A stretch of DNA of 13,667 nt from Schaalia odontolytica. Its GTDB lineage: Bacteria; Actinomycetota; Actinomycetes; Actinomycetales; Actinomycetaceae. The DNA is taken from contig CATYYP010000018.1 of assembly GCA_958415245.1 (NCBI GenBank), positions 1-13,667 on the forward strand, written 5' to 3'. Numbering within the stretch: the first letter of the stretch is position 1; the number at the start of each line of letters is the position of its first letter. A model generated the notes under the pieces. The model was not told the origin of the DNA, ran no database searches, and saw only the letters and a program-made list of their open reading frames with translations. Position numbers and translations under genes: made by a program. Below are positions 6,283-13,667 of the stretch, one piece after another.

Positions 6283-6858
6283 GTGCAGGGCGTGGCCACC
6301 CCGGTGCCCGTCTACCAGGACATCATCAACGATCCCGACTTCTGCGGCGTCGGCGGCTTCAACGTCTCCACGCGCTGGTTCGAGACGACGTTCATGCCCC
6401 AGCACGACTACTCGGATCTGGCTGTGCCCGCCGAGGCCTCGTCGACGGCCGACCTGCCGCGTCAGACCTACATCATCGAGCTGGATGGGCGCCGCGTGTC
6501 GCTGACGCTGCCGGCCGGCATGTTCAACGCGCCTGCCGCCGCGGCCCCTCGTCCGCCCCAGCCGCTGCGCTCGGCCCCTCGTCGCGCAGGTTCGTCCACC
6601 GTTCAGGCTGGCCCTCACCAGGGTGCTCCCGGCGACATCGTCGCCCCCATGCAAGCCATCGTCGTTGCCCTGGCCGTGTCCGAAGGCGACCAGGTCGAGG
6701 AAGGCCAGCTCGTGGCCGTCCTTGAGGCCATGAAGATGGAAAAGCCGCTGCTGGCCCCGCGTGCGGGCACCGTCACCTCCCTGTCGGTCAAGCAGGGCGA
6801 CACCGTGACCGCCGGGACTCGCATCGCCCACATCGCCACTGAAGAGGAGGCACAATGA
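6283..6858 (+). CDS. C-terminal part of acyl-CoA carboxylase alpha chain with biotinyl (BCCP) domain
   Basis: In frame with the biotin carboxylase piece; a GTG at 6283, seven bases after the stop, would give 191 residues. Residues 1 to about 45 are the missing end of the biotin carboxylase domain (VATPVPVYQDII, then NVSTRWFETTF). An Ala/Pro-rich linker spans about 82-112, and the biotinyl domain covers about 117-187, with EAMKME at 148-153 and Lys151 as the biotin site (Lys557 in the read-through protein). BirA from the same operon should modify it. No clear ribosome site precedes GTG 6283, so expression would need reinitiation by ribosomes ending at the TAG, or the TAG is an error. The end overlaps accD by four bases (ATGA). 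Confidence 0.75.
   Translation: MQGVATPVPVYQDIINDPDFCGVGGFNVSTRWFETTFMPQHDYSDLAVPAEASSTADLPRQTYIIELDGRRVSLTLPAGMFNAPAAAAPRPPQPLRSAPRRAGSSTVQAGPHQGAPGDIVAPMQAIVVALAVSEGDQVEEGQLVAVLEAMKMEKPLLAPRAGTVTSLSVKQGDTVTAGTRIAHIATEEEAQ
6844..6850 (+). promoter_or_regulatory. Ribosome binding site of accD
   Basis: GAGGAGG lies four bases before ATG 6855 and within the last codons of the BCCP frame, supporting coupled translation of the carboxylase chains. Confidence 0.7.
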
Positions 6859-8411
6859 GCACCCCCAGCCCGCTCACGCGTGACGGGTTCATTCAGGCCC
6901 AGGACGCGATCGCTCAGGCCGCCGAGGAGAAGGCCGCCCAGCGCCAGCACGCGAAAAAGAAGCTGACGGCGCGTGAGCGTCTGTCTCTCTTCTTTGACGA
7001 CGGCGTGTGGCACGAGGTCGGTCAGTTCATCGGTGGTTCTGTGCGCGAAGGTCGTATCGGTTCTGCTGTGGCAGCCGGTTACGGTCGCGTGCAGGGGCGT
7101 ATGGTCGCCGCCTACGCGCAGGACTTCTCGGTGCTGGGTGGCACCCTGGGTAAGGTCGAAGGCGACAAGATCGTCGACCTGATCGACCGCGGCATCCGCA
7201 TGCGCATTCCGATCGTGGGTATTCAGGATTCGGGCGGCGCCCGCATCCAGGAGGGCGTCGTCGCCCTGGCCCAGTACGGCCGCATCTTCAAGAAGACGTG
7301 CGAGGCCTCGGGCCTGGTTCCCCAGATTTCGATCATCCTGGGCCCCTGCGCCGGTGGCGCCGTGTATCAGCCGGCCCTCACCGACTTCATCGTCATGACA
7401 CGCGAGAACTCGCACATGTTCGTCACGGGCCCGGACGTCGTCGCTGCGACGACCGGCGAGAAGGTGACGCTCGACGAGCTCGGCGGCGCGACGATCCACA
7501 ACTTCCAGTCCGGCGTCGCCCACCACATGGCCGACACCGAGGAAGAGGCGATCGACTACGTGCGCTCGCTCCTGGACTATCTGCCCTCCTCCTGCGAGGT
7601 CGCTCCCCCCAAGTACGAATACATTCCCAATCCCGAGGACGAGGCTGCGGCCCGAGCAGTCGCCGACCTGGTGCCGACGTCGGTGCGTCAGCCCTACGAC
7701 GTGCGCGACGTGGTGCGTTCGCTCGTCGACCACGGCGAGTACGTGGAGATTCAGGACCTGTTCGCTCCCAACGTGACGATCGGTTTTGCGTGCGTGGACG
7801 GCCAGTCCGTGGGCATCGTGGCAAACCAGCCGATGAACGACGCGGGCACACTCGACGTGGATGCCTCAGAGAAGGCGGCCCGCTTCGTGCGTTTCTGCGA
7901 CGCCTTCGGCCTGCCGATCGTCACCTTCGTGGACGTTCCCGGCTACCGTCCGGGCACCGAGCAGGAGCAGGCAGGCATCATCCGCCGCGGCGCGAAGGTG
8001 ATCGTCGCCTACGCGAACGCGACCGTGCCGATGGTGACCGTCATCCTGCGTAAGGCCTACGGCGGTGCCTACATCGTCATGGGTTCGAAGTCGATCGGCG
8101 CGGACCTGGCGTTCGCGTGGCCCGACGCTCAGATCGCCGTCATGGGCGCGGAGGGAGCGGCGTCGATCATGTACCGCCGCGAGCTTGCTGCCGCCCGCGA
8201 AAACGGCACCTTCGAGGAGACGAAGGCCGAGCTTGTGGCCCGCTACGAGGAGGAGACCGTCAACCCCGAGGTCTCCGTGTCCTCGGGCCAGCTCGACGGC
8301 ATCATCGCTCCCGCCGATACCCGCCAGACCATCATCGATTCCCTGCACTTGCTGGCCACGAAGGACCAGCGTGCACCCCACGTCAAGCGTCACGATAACG
8401 GCCCTCTGTGA
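6855..8411 (+). CDS. accD: Acyl-CoA (acetyl/propionyl) carboxylase carboxyltransferase beta chain
   Basis: Moves the carboxyl group from biotin to an acyl-CoA, giving malonyl-CoA (or methylmalonyl-CoA). The 518 residues form the two crotonase-like halves of the PccB/AccD5 family, which act as a hexamer core. N-half: KKKLTARERL at 35-43, QDSGGARIQEG at 124-134, and the oxyanion region GPCAGGAVYQPAL at 163-175. C-half: VDVPGYRPGTEQE at 359-371, KAYGGAYIVMGSK at 400-412, and AWPDAQIAVMGAEGAASIMYRRE at 421-443. Residue 407 is Ile at the site that is Asp in propionyl-CoA-specific PccB/AccD5 and Ile in the acetyl-using Streptomyces AccB, so use of acetyl-CoA is inferred. ATG 6855 overlaps the BCCP stop (ATGA) and has GAGGAGG before it. 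Its position between BCCP and fas supports a role in fatty acid synthesis. Confidence 0.95.
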   Translation: MSTPSPLTRDGFIQAQDAIAQAAEEKAAQRQHAKKKLTARERLSLFFDDGVWHEVGQFIGGSVREGRIGSAVAAGYGRVQGRMVAAYAQDFSVLGGTLGKVEGDKIVDLIDRGIRMRIPIVGIQDSGGARIQEGVVALAQYGRIFKKTCEASGLVPQISIILGPCAGGAVYQPALTDFIVMTRENSHMFVTGPDVVAATTGEKVTLDELGGATIHNFQSGVAHHMADTEEEAIDYVRSLLDYLPSSCEVAPPKYEYIPNPEDEAAARAVADLVPTSVRQPYDVRDVVRSLVDHGEYVEIQDLFAPNVTIGFACVDGQSVGIVANQPMNDAGTLDVDASEKAARFVRFCDAFGLPIVTFVDVPGYRPGTEQEQAGIIRRGAKVIVAYANATVPMVTVILRKAYGGAYIVMGSKSIGADLAFAWPDAQIAVMGAEGAASIMYRRELAAARENGTFEETKAELVARYEEETVNPEVSVSSGQLDGIIAPADTRQTIIDSLHLLATKDQRAPHVKRHDNGPL

Positions 8412-8440
8412 CCGGCGTCGTTTGAGAAGAATTGTCCCCG

Positions 8441-8448
8441 AAGGAAAG
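8441..8448 (+). promoter_or_regulatory. Ribosome binding site of fas
   Basis: AAGGAAAG lies seven bases before ATG 8456 in the 44-bp gap after accD. No terminator or promoter is apparent in that gap, so fas probably continues the same transcript. Confidence 0.65.
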
Positions 8449-8455
8449 TAAGAAC

Positions 8456-11400
8456 ATGTCGTTTGTGTCCTCTCTGAATGAGACCCCCTACGCGCTGACC
8501 TTTGCCGGTCAGGCCACCCCGTGGCGTGCCGCCCTTGACGAGATTGCTCGCGATCCTGAGATCGCTGAGATCGTCGCCGGCGTCATCAAGGCCTCGGACC
8601 AGGTGCTCTCCCCCGTGCGCCGCTCGCTGGCCACCCAGTCGGTCGCTTCTCTGCCCTTCGAGCTGCCCACCGCCCCTGAGTCTGCGGCCGTGACCCGCGA
8701 CGTGGCCGGCCCGGACGAGGCCGCACTGTCGGTTCCCGGTATCGTCGCCACCCAGCTCGGTGCGCTCATCGATCTGACGCGCGCCGGCTTGAACATCGTC
8801 GCCAACCAGCCCACCGCGTTTGAGGGTCACTCCCAGGGCGTGCTCGGCGTGGAGATCGCCCGCGCGTGGATCGCAGGGGACGAGGCCCGGGCTGCCTCCG
8901 TGTTCGCGCTCGCTCGGCTGATCGGCGCGGCTGCCGCTCGTATTACGCGCCGCGCTCGCGCCCCTCACGCCGGCGACGCGACCTACATGGTGTCCGTGCG
9001 CGGCGTGTCCGACGCGCTCCTCGGACGCATCATCGAGTCCCTGCCGTCGACCTCGCATCCCCTCTCGATCGCTCTGCGCAACGACACCGACACGCACGTT
9101 GTGTCGGGTGCCCCGAACGACCTGGCGTCCCTCGTTGCGGCCATTGAGCGCGCCGCTGCCAAGGACAAGGCAGCGCACGACGCCCACGAGCGCGGTGGCC
9201 GCCCGCTGACCCCCGTGTGCGAATACCTGCCGGTGTACGTGCCCTTCCACTCTCCCATGCTCGCCGACGCCCTCGCCCTCGTGGACGAGTGGGCCGCCCA
9301 GTGCGGTATCGACACCGAGCTGGCCCACTCCCTGGGCGCCGCTGTGCTCACCACGCCCGTGGACTGGCCGTCACAGATCAACGCCGCCGTCGAATCCGGC
9401 GCGACCTGGATCATCGACATGGGCCCGGGTGCCACGACGGTTCGCATGACCCGCGCCCTTGTCGAGGGCACCGGCGTTGGCGTCGTCGCCGCAGGTACCG
9501 CCACCGACCGCGACAAGGCCGCGACCCCCGGGTGGGCCCCCGAGCCCGGCACCGACTGGTCGCACCTGCGTCCCAGCCTCGTGACCCTTCCCGACGGTAA
9601 GACCGTCGTTGACACCGCCTTCTCGCGCCTGACCGGCCGCTCCCCCGTCCTCTTGGCCGGCATGACGCCGACGACCGTCGATCCCGAGATCGTCGCGGCT
9701 GCCGCAAACGCAGGCTTCTGGGCCGAAATGGCCGGCGGTGGCCAGGTCACCGAAGAGGTCTACAACGAGAACCTTGCGGGCCTGCGCGCCCAGCTGCGCC
9801 CCGGCCACACCGCCGAGTTCAACTCGATGTTCCTGGACCGCTACCTGTGGAACCTCCAGTTCGGTCAGGCTCGCATCGTGTCGCGTTCGCGCGCGTCCGG
9901 CGCCCCCATCGACGGCGTCGTCATCTCCGCGGGTATCCCCGAACAGGACGAGGCCCTGGCTCTCATCGAGCAGCTGCGCGCCGACGGCTTCCCCTACGTG
10001 GCCTTCAAGCCCGGCACGGTTGACCAGATCCGTAAGGTCATCGCTATTGCTCGCGAGGCCGACCCGATCAAGGTCATCGTCCAGGTCGAGGACGGCCACT
10101 CCGGCGGCCACCACTCCTGGGAGGACCTGTCCGACCTCCTGCTGGCCACCTACGCTCAGCTGCGCGCCCAGTCCAACATCGTCCTCACCGTGGGCGGTGG
10201 CATCGGCACGCCCGAGCGCGCCGCTGACTTCCTCACCGGCGACTGGTCGGCGCGTTACGGCCGCCCGCCGATGCCCGTCGACGGCGTCCTCGTGGGCACC
10301 GCCGCGATGACCACGAAGGAAGCGCACACCACCAAGGCGGTCAAGGAACTCCTCGTCGCCACGCCCGGTGTGCCCGACAACGACGAGATGGCCGGCTGGG
10401 TCGGCGAGGGCGTGACCCGCGGCGGCATGACCTCCGGTCTGTCGCACCTGCGCGCCGACATGCACGAGGTCTCCAACGCCGCGGCCGCAGCCGCGCGCAT
10501 CATCGCCGAGATCGGCTCCGACGGCGCCCAGGTGCGCGCCCGCAAGGACGAGATTGTCGAGATCCTCTCCCACACGGCCAAGCCCTACTTCGGTGATCTC
10601 GAAGAGATGACCTACGAGGCCTGGGTGCGCCGTTTCGCCGATCTGTCCTACCCGTGGGTTGATCCCACGTGGCAGATCCGCTACCACGACCTCCTCCAGC
10701 GCGTCGAGGCGCGTCTGGCCCCCGTGGATCACGGCGCGGTCGAAACACTGTTCCCGACCGTCGAGGACGTGGCCGACGCACACGCCGCCGCCGATCGCCT
10801 GATGGCCGCCTACCCGAACGCCGCGACCACGCACGTCACCCCCATCGACGCCGCCTGGTTCCCGGCCCTGTGCCGCTCCTACCCCAAGCCGATGCCCTTC
10901 GTCCCGATCCTGGACGACGACCTCATCCGCTGGTGGGGCCAGGACTGCCTGTGGCAGGCGCAGGACGAGCGCTACAGCGCCGACCAGGTCCGCATCATCC
11001 CCGGCCCCGTCTCCGTGGCCGGCATCGACCGTGTCGACGAGCCCGTCGCTTCCCTCCTGGGCCGCTTCGAGGCCGCAGCAGCCGATCGTCTTGCTGCCTC
11101 GGGTGCCGTCGCGACGCCCGTCGCCTCGCGCCTGGGTAACGGCAAGCCCGCCGCCACCCGCGAGGAATGGCTGCGCAAGGTCCCCTTCATCTCGTGGACC
11201 GGCCACCTCATGACGAACCCGGCCTCCATCCTCGACGAGGATCGCGTGTCCCTGAACCCGACCGACACCGGCGTGGACATGGTCATCCACCTCGACACCG
11301 CGTGGGACAACGATCCGCGCGGCTCCGAGAAGCACGCGGTGCGCGAGTTGGTCTTCCCGCTGGTTCTGTCCGGTGAGGACGGCGCGGTTCCGGTCATCGA

Positions 11401-13667
11401 TGAGGCCAAGCTGCCCCAGCACATGTACGCGATGCTCGCGGCGACTGCCGGCGTGACCTCCGTGTCCGTCGCCGGTGACACCGTGGATGCTCTGCCGGTC
11501 ATGGTTCCCTCCGCCAAGTCCGTCTTCGGCGAGGCGCACTACTCCTTCACGCTGGCCCGCACCCTGGGCTTCGACCACGCAGAGGCCACGGGCGCGGCCC
11601 TTCCCGCGAGCTACGAGCTGGCTGCCTGGGCACCCGACGCCCTCCTCGGCCCCGCCTGGCCCGCGATCTACGCGGCCCTGGGTTCGGCCATCCACGACGA
11701 CTACCCGGTCATCGAGGGCCTGCTCAACGCCGTCCACCTCGATCACTCGATCACCCTGGAGTACACGCCTGAGCAGATGCTCGAGCGCGGCATCACGACG
11801 ATCGATGTGACGAGCCACGTGGCCGCCGTCGACGAGTCCTCCTCCGGCCGTATCGTCACGGTCGCCCTCGAGCTGACCTCGAACGGCGAGTACGTGGGCT
11901 CCACGCAGGAGCGCTTCGCGATCCGAGGCCGCGCTACCGGCAACCGCACCCCCTCCGAGGCTGCGCCCTTCGGCGGCGCAAATGTCGAGGTCGTCGACAC
12001 GCCCCGCTCGGTCCTGCGCCGCGTGAACGTCAAGGCTCCCGACGACATGACGCCCTTTGCGATCGTCTCGGGCGACTACAACCCGATCCACACCTCCTAC
12101 GCGGCCGCCAAGGTCGCGGGCATGGACGCGCCTCTCGTGCACGGCATGTGGCTGTCGGCCACCGCTCAGCACGCGGCTGAGGCCGTTGTCGCCGGTCAGG
12201 GCGGCGCTCAGATCGCCGGCTGGACGTACTACATGTACGGCACCGTCGACCTGAACGACGAGGTTGAAATCACCGTCGAGCGCGTGGGTCGCGTCGTCGG
12301 TGGCGGTCTGTCCCTCGAGGTCACCTGCCGCATCAACAAGCAGGTCGTCTCGCGTGCGTCGGCCTACACCTTCGCCCCGAAGGTCGCCTACGTCTACCCC
12401 GGCCAGGGCATCCAGAGCGCCGGCATGGGCCTGGACGAGCGCACCAAGTCCAAGGCTGTGGACGAGGTCTGGCGCCGTGCCGATGCGCACACCCGCTCGG
12501 CGATGGGCTTCTCCATCCTGGCGATCGTGCGCGACAACCCGACCGAGATCGTGGCGCGCGGCGTGACCTACCGTCACCCCGAGGGCGTCCTGAACCTCAC
12601 CCAGTTCACGCAGGTTGCGCTCGCGACGCTGGCGATTGGCCAGACGGCCCGCATGCGTGAAGAGGGCGTGCTGGTTCCGGGTGCTGCCTTCGCCGGTCAC
12701 TCGCTGGGCGAGTACGACGCGCTGGCCGCATACGCTGAGGTCTTCCCCCTCGAAACCGTCCTCGACCTGGTCTTCCAGCGCGGTTCCACGATGCACTCGC
12801 TCGTACCCCGCGATGAGAACGGCCGTTCGAACTACCGCATGGCTGCCCTGCGCCCGAACCAGTTCGGCATCGACGATGCTCACGTCGTGGAGTACGTCGA
12901 GTCGATCGCTCAGGCATCGGGTGAGTTCCTCCAGATCGTCAACTTCAACCTGGCCGGCCAGCAGTACGCCGTCGCGGGTACGGTCGCGGGCCTGAAAGCC
13001 CTCGAGGAGGACGCCGCCAAGCGCGCCGCCGAGCACGGTGGCAAGCGTCCCTTCATGTACGTTCCCGGCATCGACGTGCCCTTCCACTCCACTGTCCTGC
13101 GCAGCGGCGTGGCGGACTTCCGTACGAAGCTCGACGAGCGTATCCCCGCGCAGATCGACCCCGCGAAGCTCGTGGGCCGCTACATCCCCAACCTGGTGGC
13201 GCGTCCCTTCGAGCTCACCCGCGAGTTCGCTCAGTCCATCCTCGACGTGGTTCCCTCCGAGACGGTGCGCGAGCTGCTCGAGACGGACGGCGCGTGGGAC
13301 GCCGCCCTGGCCAACCCGGGTGTCCTGACCCGCACGCTGCTCATCGAGCTGCTGTGCTGGCAGTTCGCCTCGCCGGTGCGCTGGATCGAGACGCAGCGCG
13401 TGCTGCTGTCGACCGAAGAGGCTGCCCCCGGCGTTGCCGGCCTGGGCGTTGACCAAGTCATCGAGGTCGGCCTCGGCGCCGCCCCGACCCTGGCGAACCT
13501 GGCCTCCCGCACCCTGCTCGCCCCCGAGTTCGCGCTCTCTCGTGTCGACGTGTTCAACGTCCAGCGCGACGAGCCCCGCGTCTACGCGACCGACGTCGCC
13601 GTGATCGAGGACGAAGAGGACGAGGAGATCACCCCGGCGGCTCCCGCTGCCGAGGCTGCTCCCGCGC
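8456..13667 (+). CDS. fas: Type I fatty acid synthase (multidomain), 3' end cut by window edge
   Basis: Giant cytoplasmic enzyme carrying out all cycles of fatty acid synthesis from acetyl- and malonyl-CoA. An uninterrupted frame of 1,737 codons reaches the right edge; bacterial FAS-I is about 3,000 residues. Domains in order: acetyltransferase (GHSQG with Ser126, VPFHS with His265); FMN enoyl reductase (LLAGMTPTTVD from about 399, GGGQVTEE, EDGHSGGHHSWED with His548, GGGIG near 580); hot-dog dehydratase region (about 830-1310, GDYNPIH at 1206-1212 with Asp1207 and His1212, then HGMW); malonyl/palmitoyl transferase (GHSLGEYDALAA with Ser1416, VPFHS with His1544). The visible end is an acidic run followed by an Ala/Pro-rich linker, as expected before the ACP domain; ACP, ketoreductase and ketosynthase should follow outside. 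ATG 8456 has AAGGAAAG seven bases upstream. No frameshift was seen. Confidence 0.96.
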   Translation, partial: MSFVSSLNETPYALTFAGQATPWRAALDEIARDPEIAEIVAGVIKASDQVLSPVRRSLATQSVASLPFELPTAPESAAVTRDVAGPDEAALSVPGIVATQLGALIDLTRAGLNIVANQPTAFEGHSQGVLGVEIARAWIAGDEARAASVFALARLIGAAAARITRRARAPHAGDATYMVSVRGVSDALLGRIIESLPSTSHPLSIALRNDTDTHVVSGAPNDLASLVAAIERAAAKDKAAHDAHERGGRPLTPVCEYLPVYVPFHSPMLADALALVDEWAAQCGIDTELAHSLGAAVLTTPVDWPSQINAAVESGATWIIDMGPGATTVRMTRALVEGTGVGVVAAGTATDRDKAATPGWAPEPGTDWSHLRPSLVTLPDGKTVVDTAFSRLTGRSPVLLAGMTPTTVDPEIVAAAANAGFWAEMAGGGQVTEEVYNENLAGLRAQLRPGHTAEFNSMFLDRYLWNLQFGQARIVSRSRASGAPIDGVVISAGIPEQDEALALIEQLRADGFPYVAFKPGTVDQIRKVIAIAREADPIKVIVQVEDGHSGGHHSWEDLSDLLLATYAQLRAQSNIVLTVGGGIGTPERAADFLTGDWSARYGRPPMPVDGVLVGTAAMTTKEAHTTKAVKELLVATPGVPDNDEMAGWVGEGVTRGGMTSGLSHLRADMHEVSNAAAAAARIIAEIGSDGAQVRARKDEIVEILSHTAKPYFGDLEEMTYEAWVRRFADLSYPWVDPTWQIRYHDLLQRVEARLAPVDHGAVETLFPTVEDVADAHAAADRLMAAYPNAATTHVTPIDAAWFPALCRSYPKPMPFVPILDDDLIRWWGQDCLWQAQDERYSADQVRIIPGPVSVAGIDRVDEPVASLLGRFEAAAADRLAASGAVATPVASRLGNGKPAATREEWLRKVPFISWTGHLMTNPASILDEDRVSLNPTDTGVDMVIHLDTAWDNDPRGSEKHAVRELVFPLVLSGEDGAVPVIDEAKLPQHMYAMLAATAGVTSVSVAGDTVDALPVMVPSAKSVFGEAHYSFTLARTLGFDHAEATGAALPASYELAAWAPDALLGPAWPAIYAALGSAIHDDYPVIEGLLNAVHLDHSITLEYTPEQMLERGITTIDVTSHVAAVDESSSGRIVTVALELTSNGEYVGSTQERFAIRGRATGNRTPSEAAPFGGANVEVVDTPRSVLRRVNVKAPDDMTPFAIVSGDYNPIHTSYAAAKVAGMDAPLVHGMWLSATAQHAAEAVVAGQGGAQIAGWTYYMYGTVDLNDEVEITVERVGRVVGGGLSLEVTCRINKQVVSRASAYTFAPKVAYVYPGQGIQSAGMGLDERTKSKAVDEVWRRADAHTRSAMGFSILAIVRDNPTEIVARGVTYRHPEGVLNLTQFTQVALATLAIGQTARMREEGVLVPGAAFAGHSLGEYDALAAYAEVFPLETVLDLVFQRGSTMHSLVPRDENGRSNYRMAALRPNQFGIDDAHVVEYVESIAQASGEFLQIVNFNLAGQQYAVAGTVAGLKALEEDAAKRAAEHGGKRPFMYVPGIDVPFHSTVLRSGVADFRTKLDERIPAQIDPAKLVGRYIPNLVARPFELTREFAQSILDVVPSETVRELLETDGAWDAALANPGVLTRTLLIELLCWQFASPVRWIETQRVLLSTEEAAPGVAGLGVDQVIEVGLGAAPTLANLASRTLLAPEFALSRVDVFNVQRDEPRVYATDVAVIEDEEDEEITPAAPAAEAAPA

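Larger units (their letters stand above)
5065..6858 (+). pseudogene. accC: Acyl-CoA carboxylase alpha chain (biotin carboxylase + BCCP) interrupted by one in-frame TAG
   Basis: Read through one stop, this is a single 597-residue chain of the actinobacterial AccA3 type: biotin carboxylase domain, short linker, and C-terminal biotinyl domain, the usual family length of about 590-600. The only defect is TAG at 6274-6276, codon 404. The frame is the same before and after, and the protein on both sides follows the family: SRRALA then FSVQGVATPVP, where relatives have SRRALAEF.V.G. The missing residue is almost certainly Glu (GAG to TAG, a single base change). There is no decay elsewhere in the frame, so it is either a sequence error or a very recent nonsense mutation. 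The two possible products are listed separately. Confidence 0.8.

Noticed and set aside
9371..13456. A 1,361-codon open frame on the minus strand opposite fas
   Set aside because: Its codons are exactly aligned with the fas codons, so it stays open simply because fas avoids TTA, CTA and TCA, which are rare at high GC. Its translation is low-complexity and Arg/Gly/Val/Asp-rich with no family resemblance, whereas fas has all expected motifs.

Overview
The window reads as chromosome from a high-GC actinobacterium, most likely an oral-type Actinomyces/Schaalia relative. That is inferred from the strong G/C bias at third codon positions, the GTG starts, the fused biotin carboxylase/BCCP chain, and a bacterial type I fatty acid synthase; no rRNA or other marker confirms it. 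All of it looks like core metabolism. I see no tRNA, rRNA, CRISPR array, insertion sequence or integrase.

Left part, minus strand (1-3875): a 4-alpha-glucanotransferase (malQ) cut by the left edge lies just downstream of a small stand-alone PTS EIIB domain, as a two-gene operon with a recognisable promoter and an inverted repeat over its -10 box. To the right is ettA, an ABC-F translation factor, closed by a perfect 11-bp hairpin terminator. A 318-bp divergent gap (3876-4193) separates ettA from the plus-strand genes.

Right part, plus strand (4194-13667): birA (biotin ligase), a biotin carboxylase/BCCP reading frame, accD (carboxyltransferase beta) and fas (type I fatty acid synthase, running off the right edge). 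birA and the carboxylase overlap by 14 nt, the carboxylase and accD by 4 nt, and fas follows after 44 bp, so this looks like one transcription unit. BirA would biotinylate the BCCP domain, the two carboxylase chains would make malonyl-CoA, and FAS-I would consume it.

The one striking anomaly is an in-frame TAG at 6274-6276 inside the biotin carboxylase/BCCP gene. The frame and conserved protein sequence continue unchanged beyond it to 6858. A conserved Glu codon (GAG) has probably become TAG, by sequencing error or by a real nonsense mutation in a gene expected to be essential. A GTG seven bases after the stop could allow restart. I did not find evidence for a previously undescribed system.
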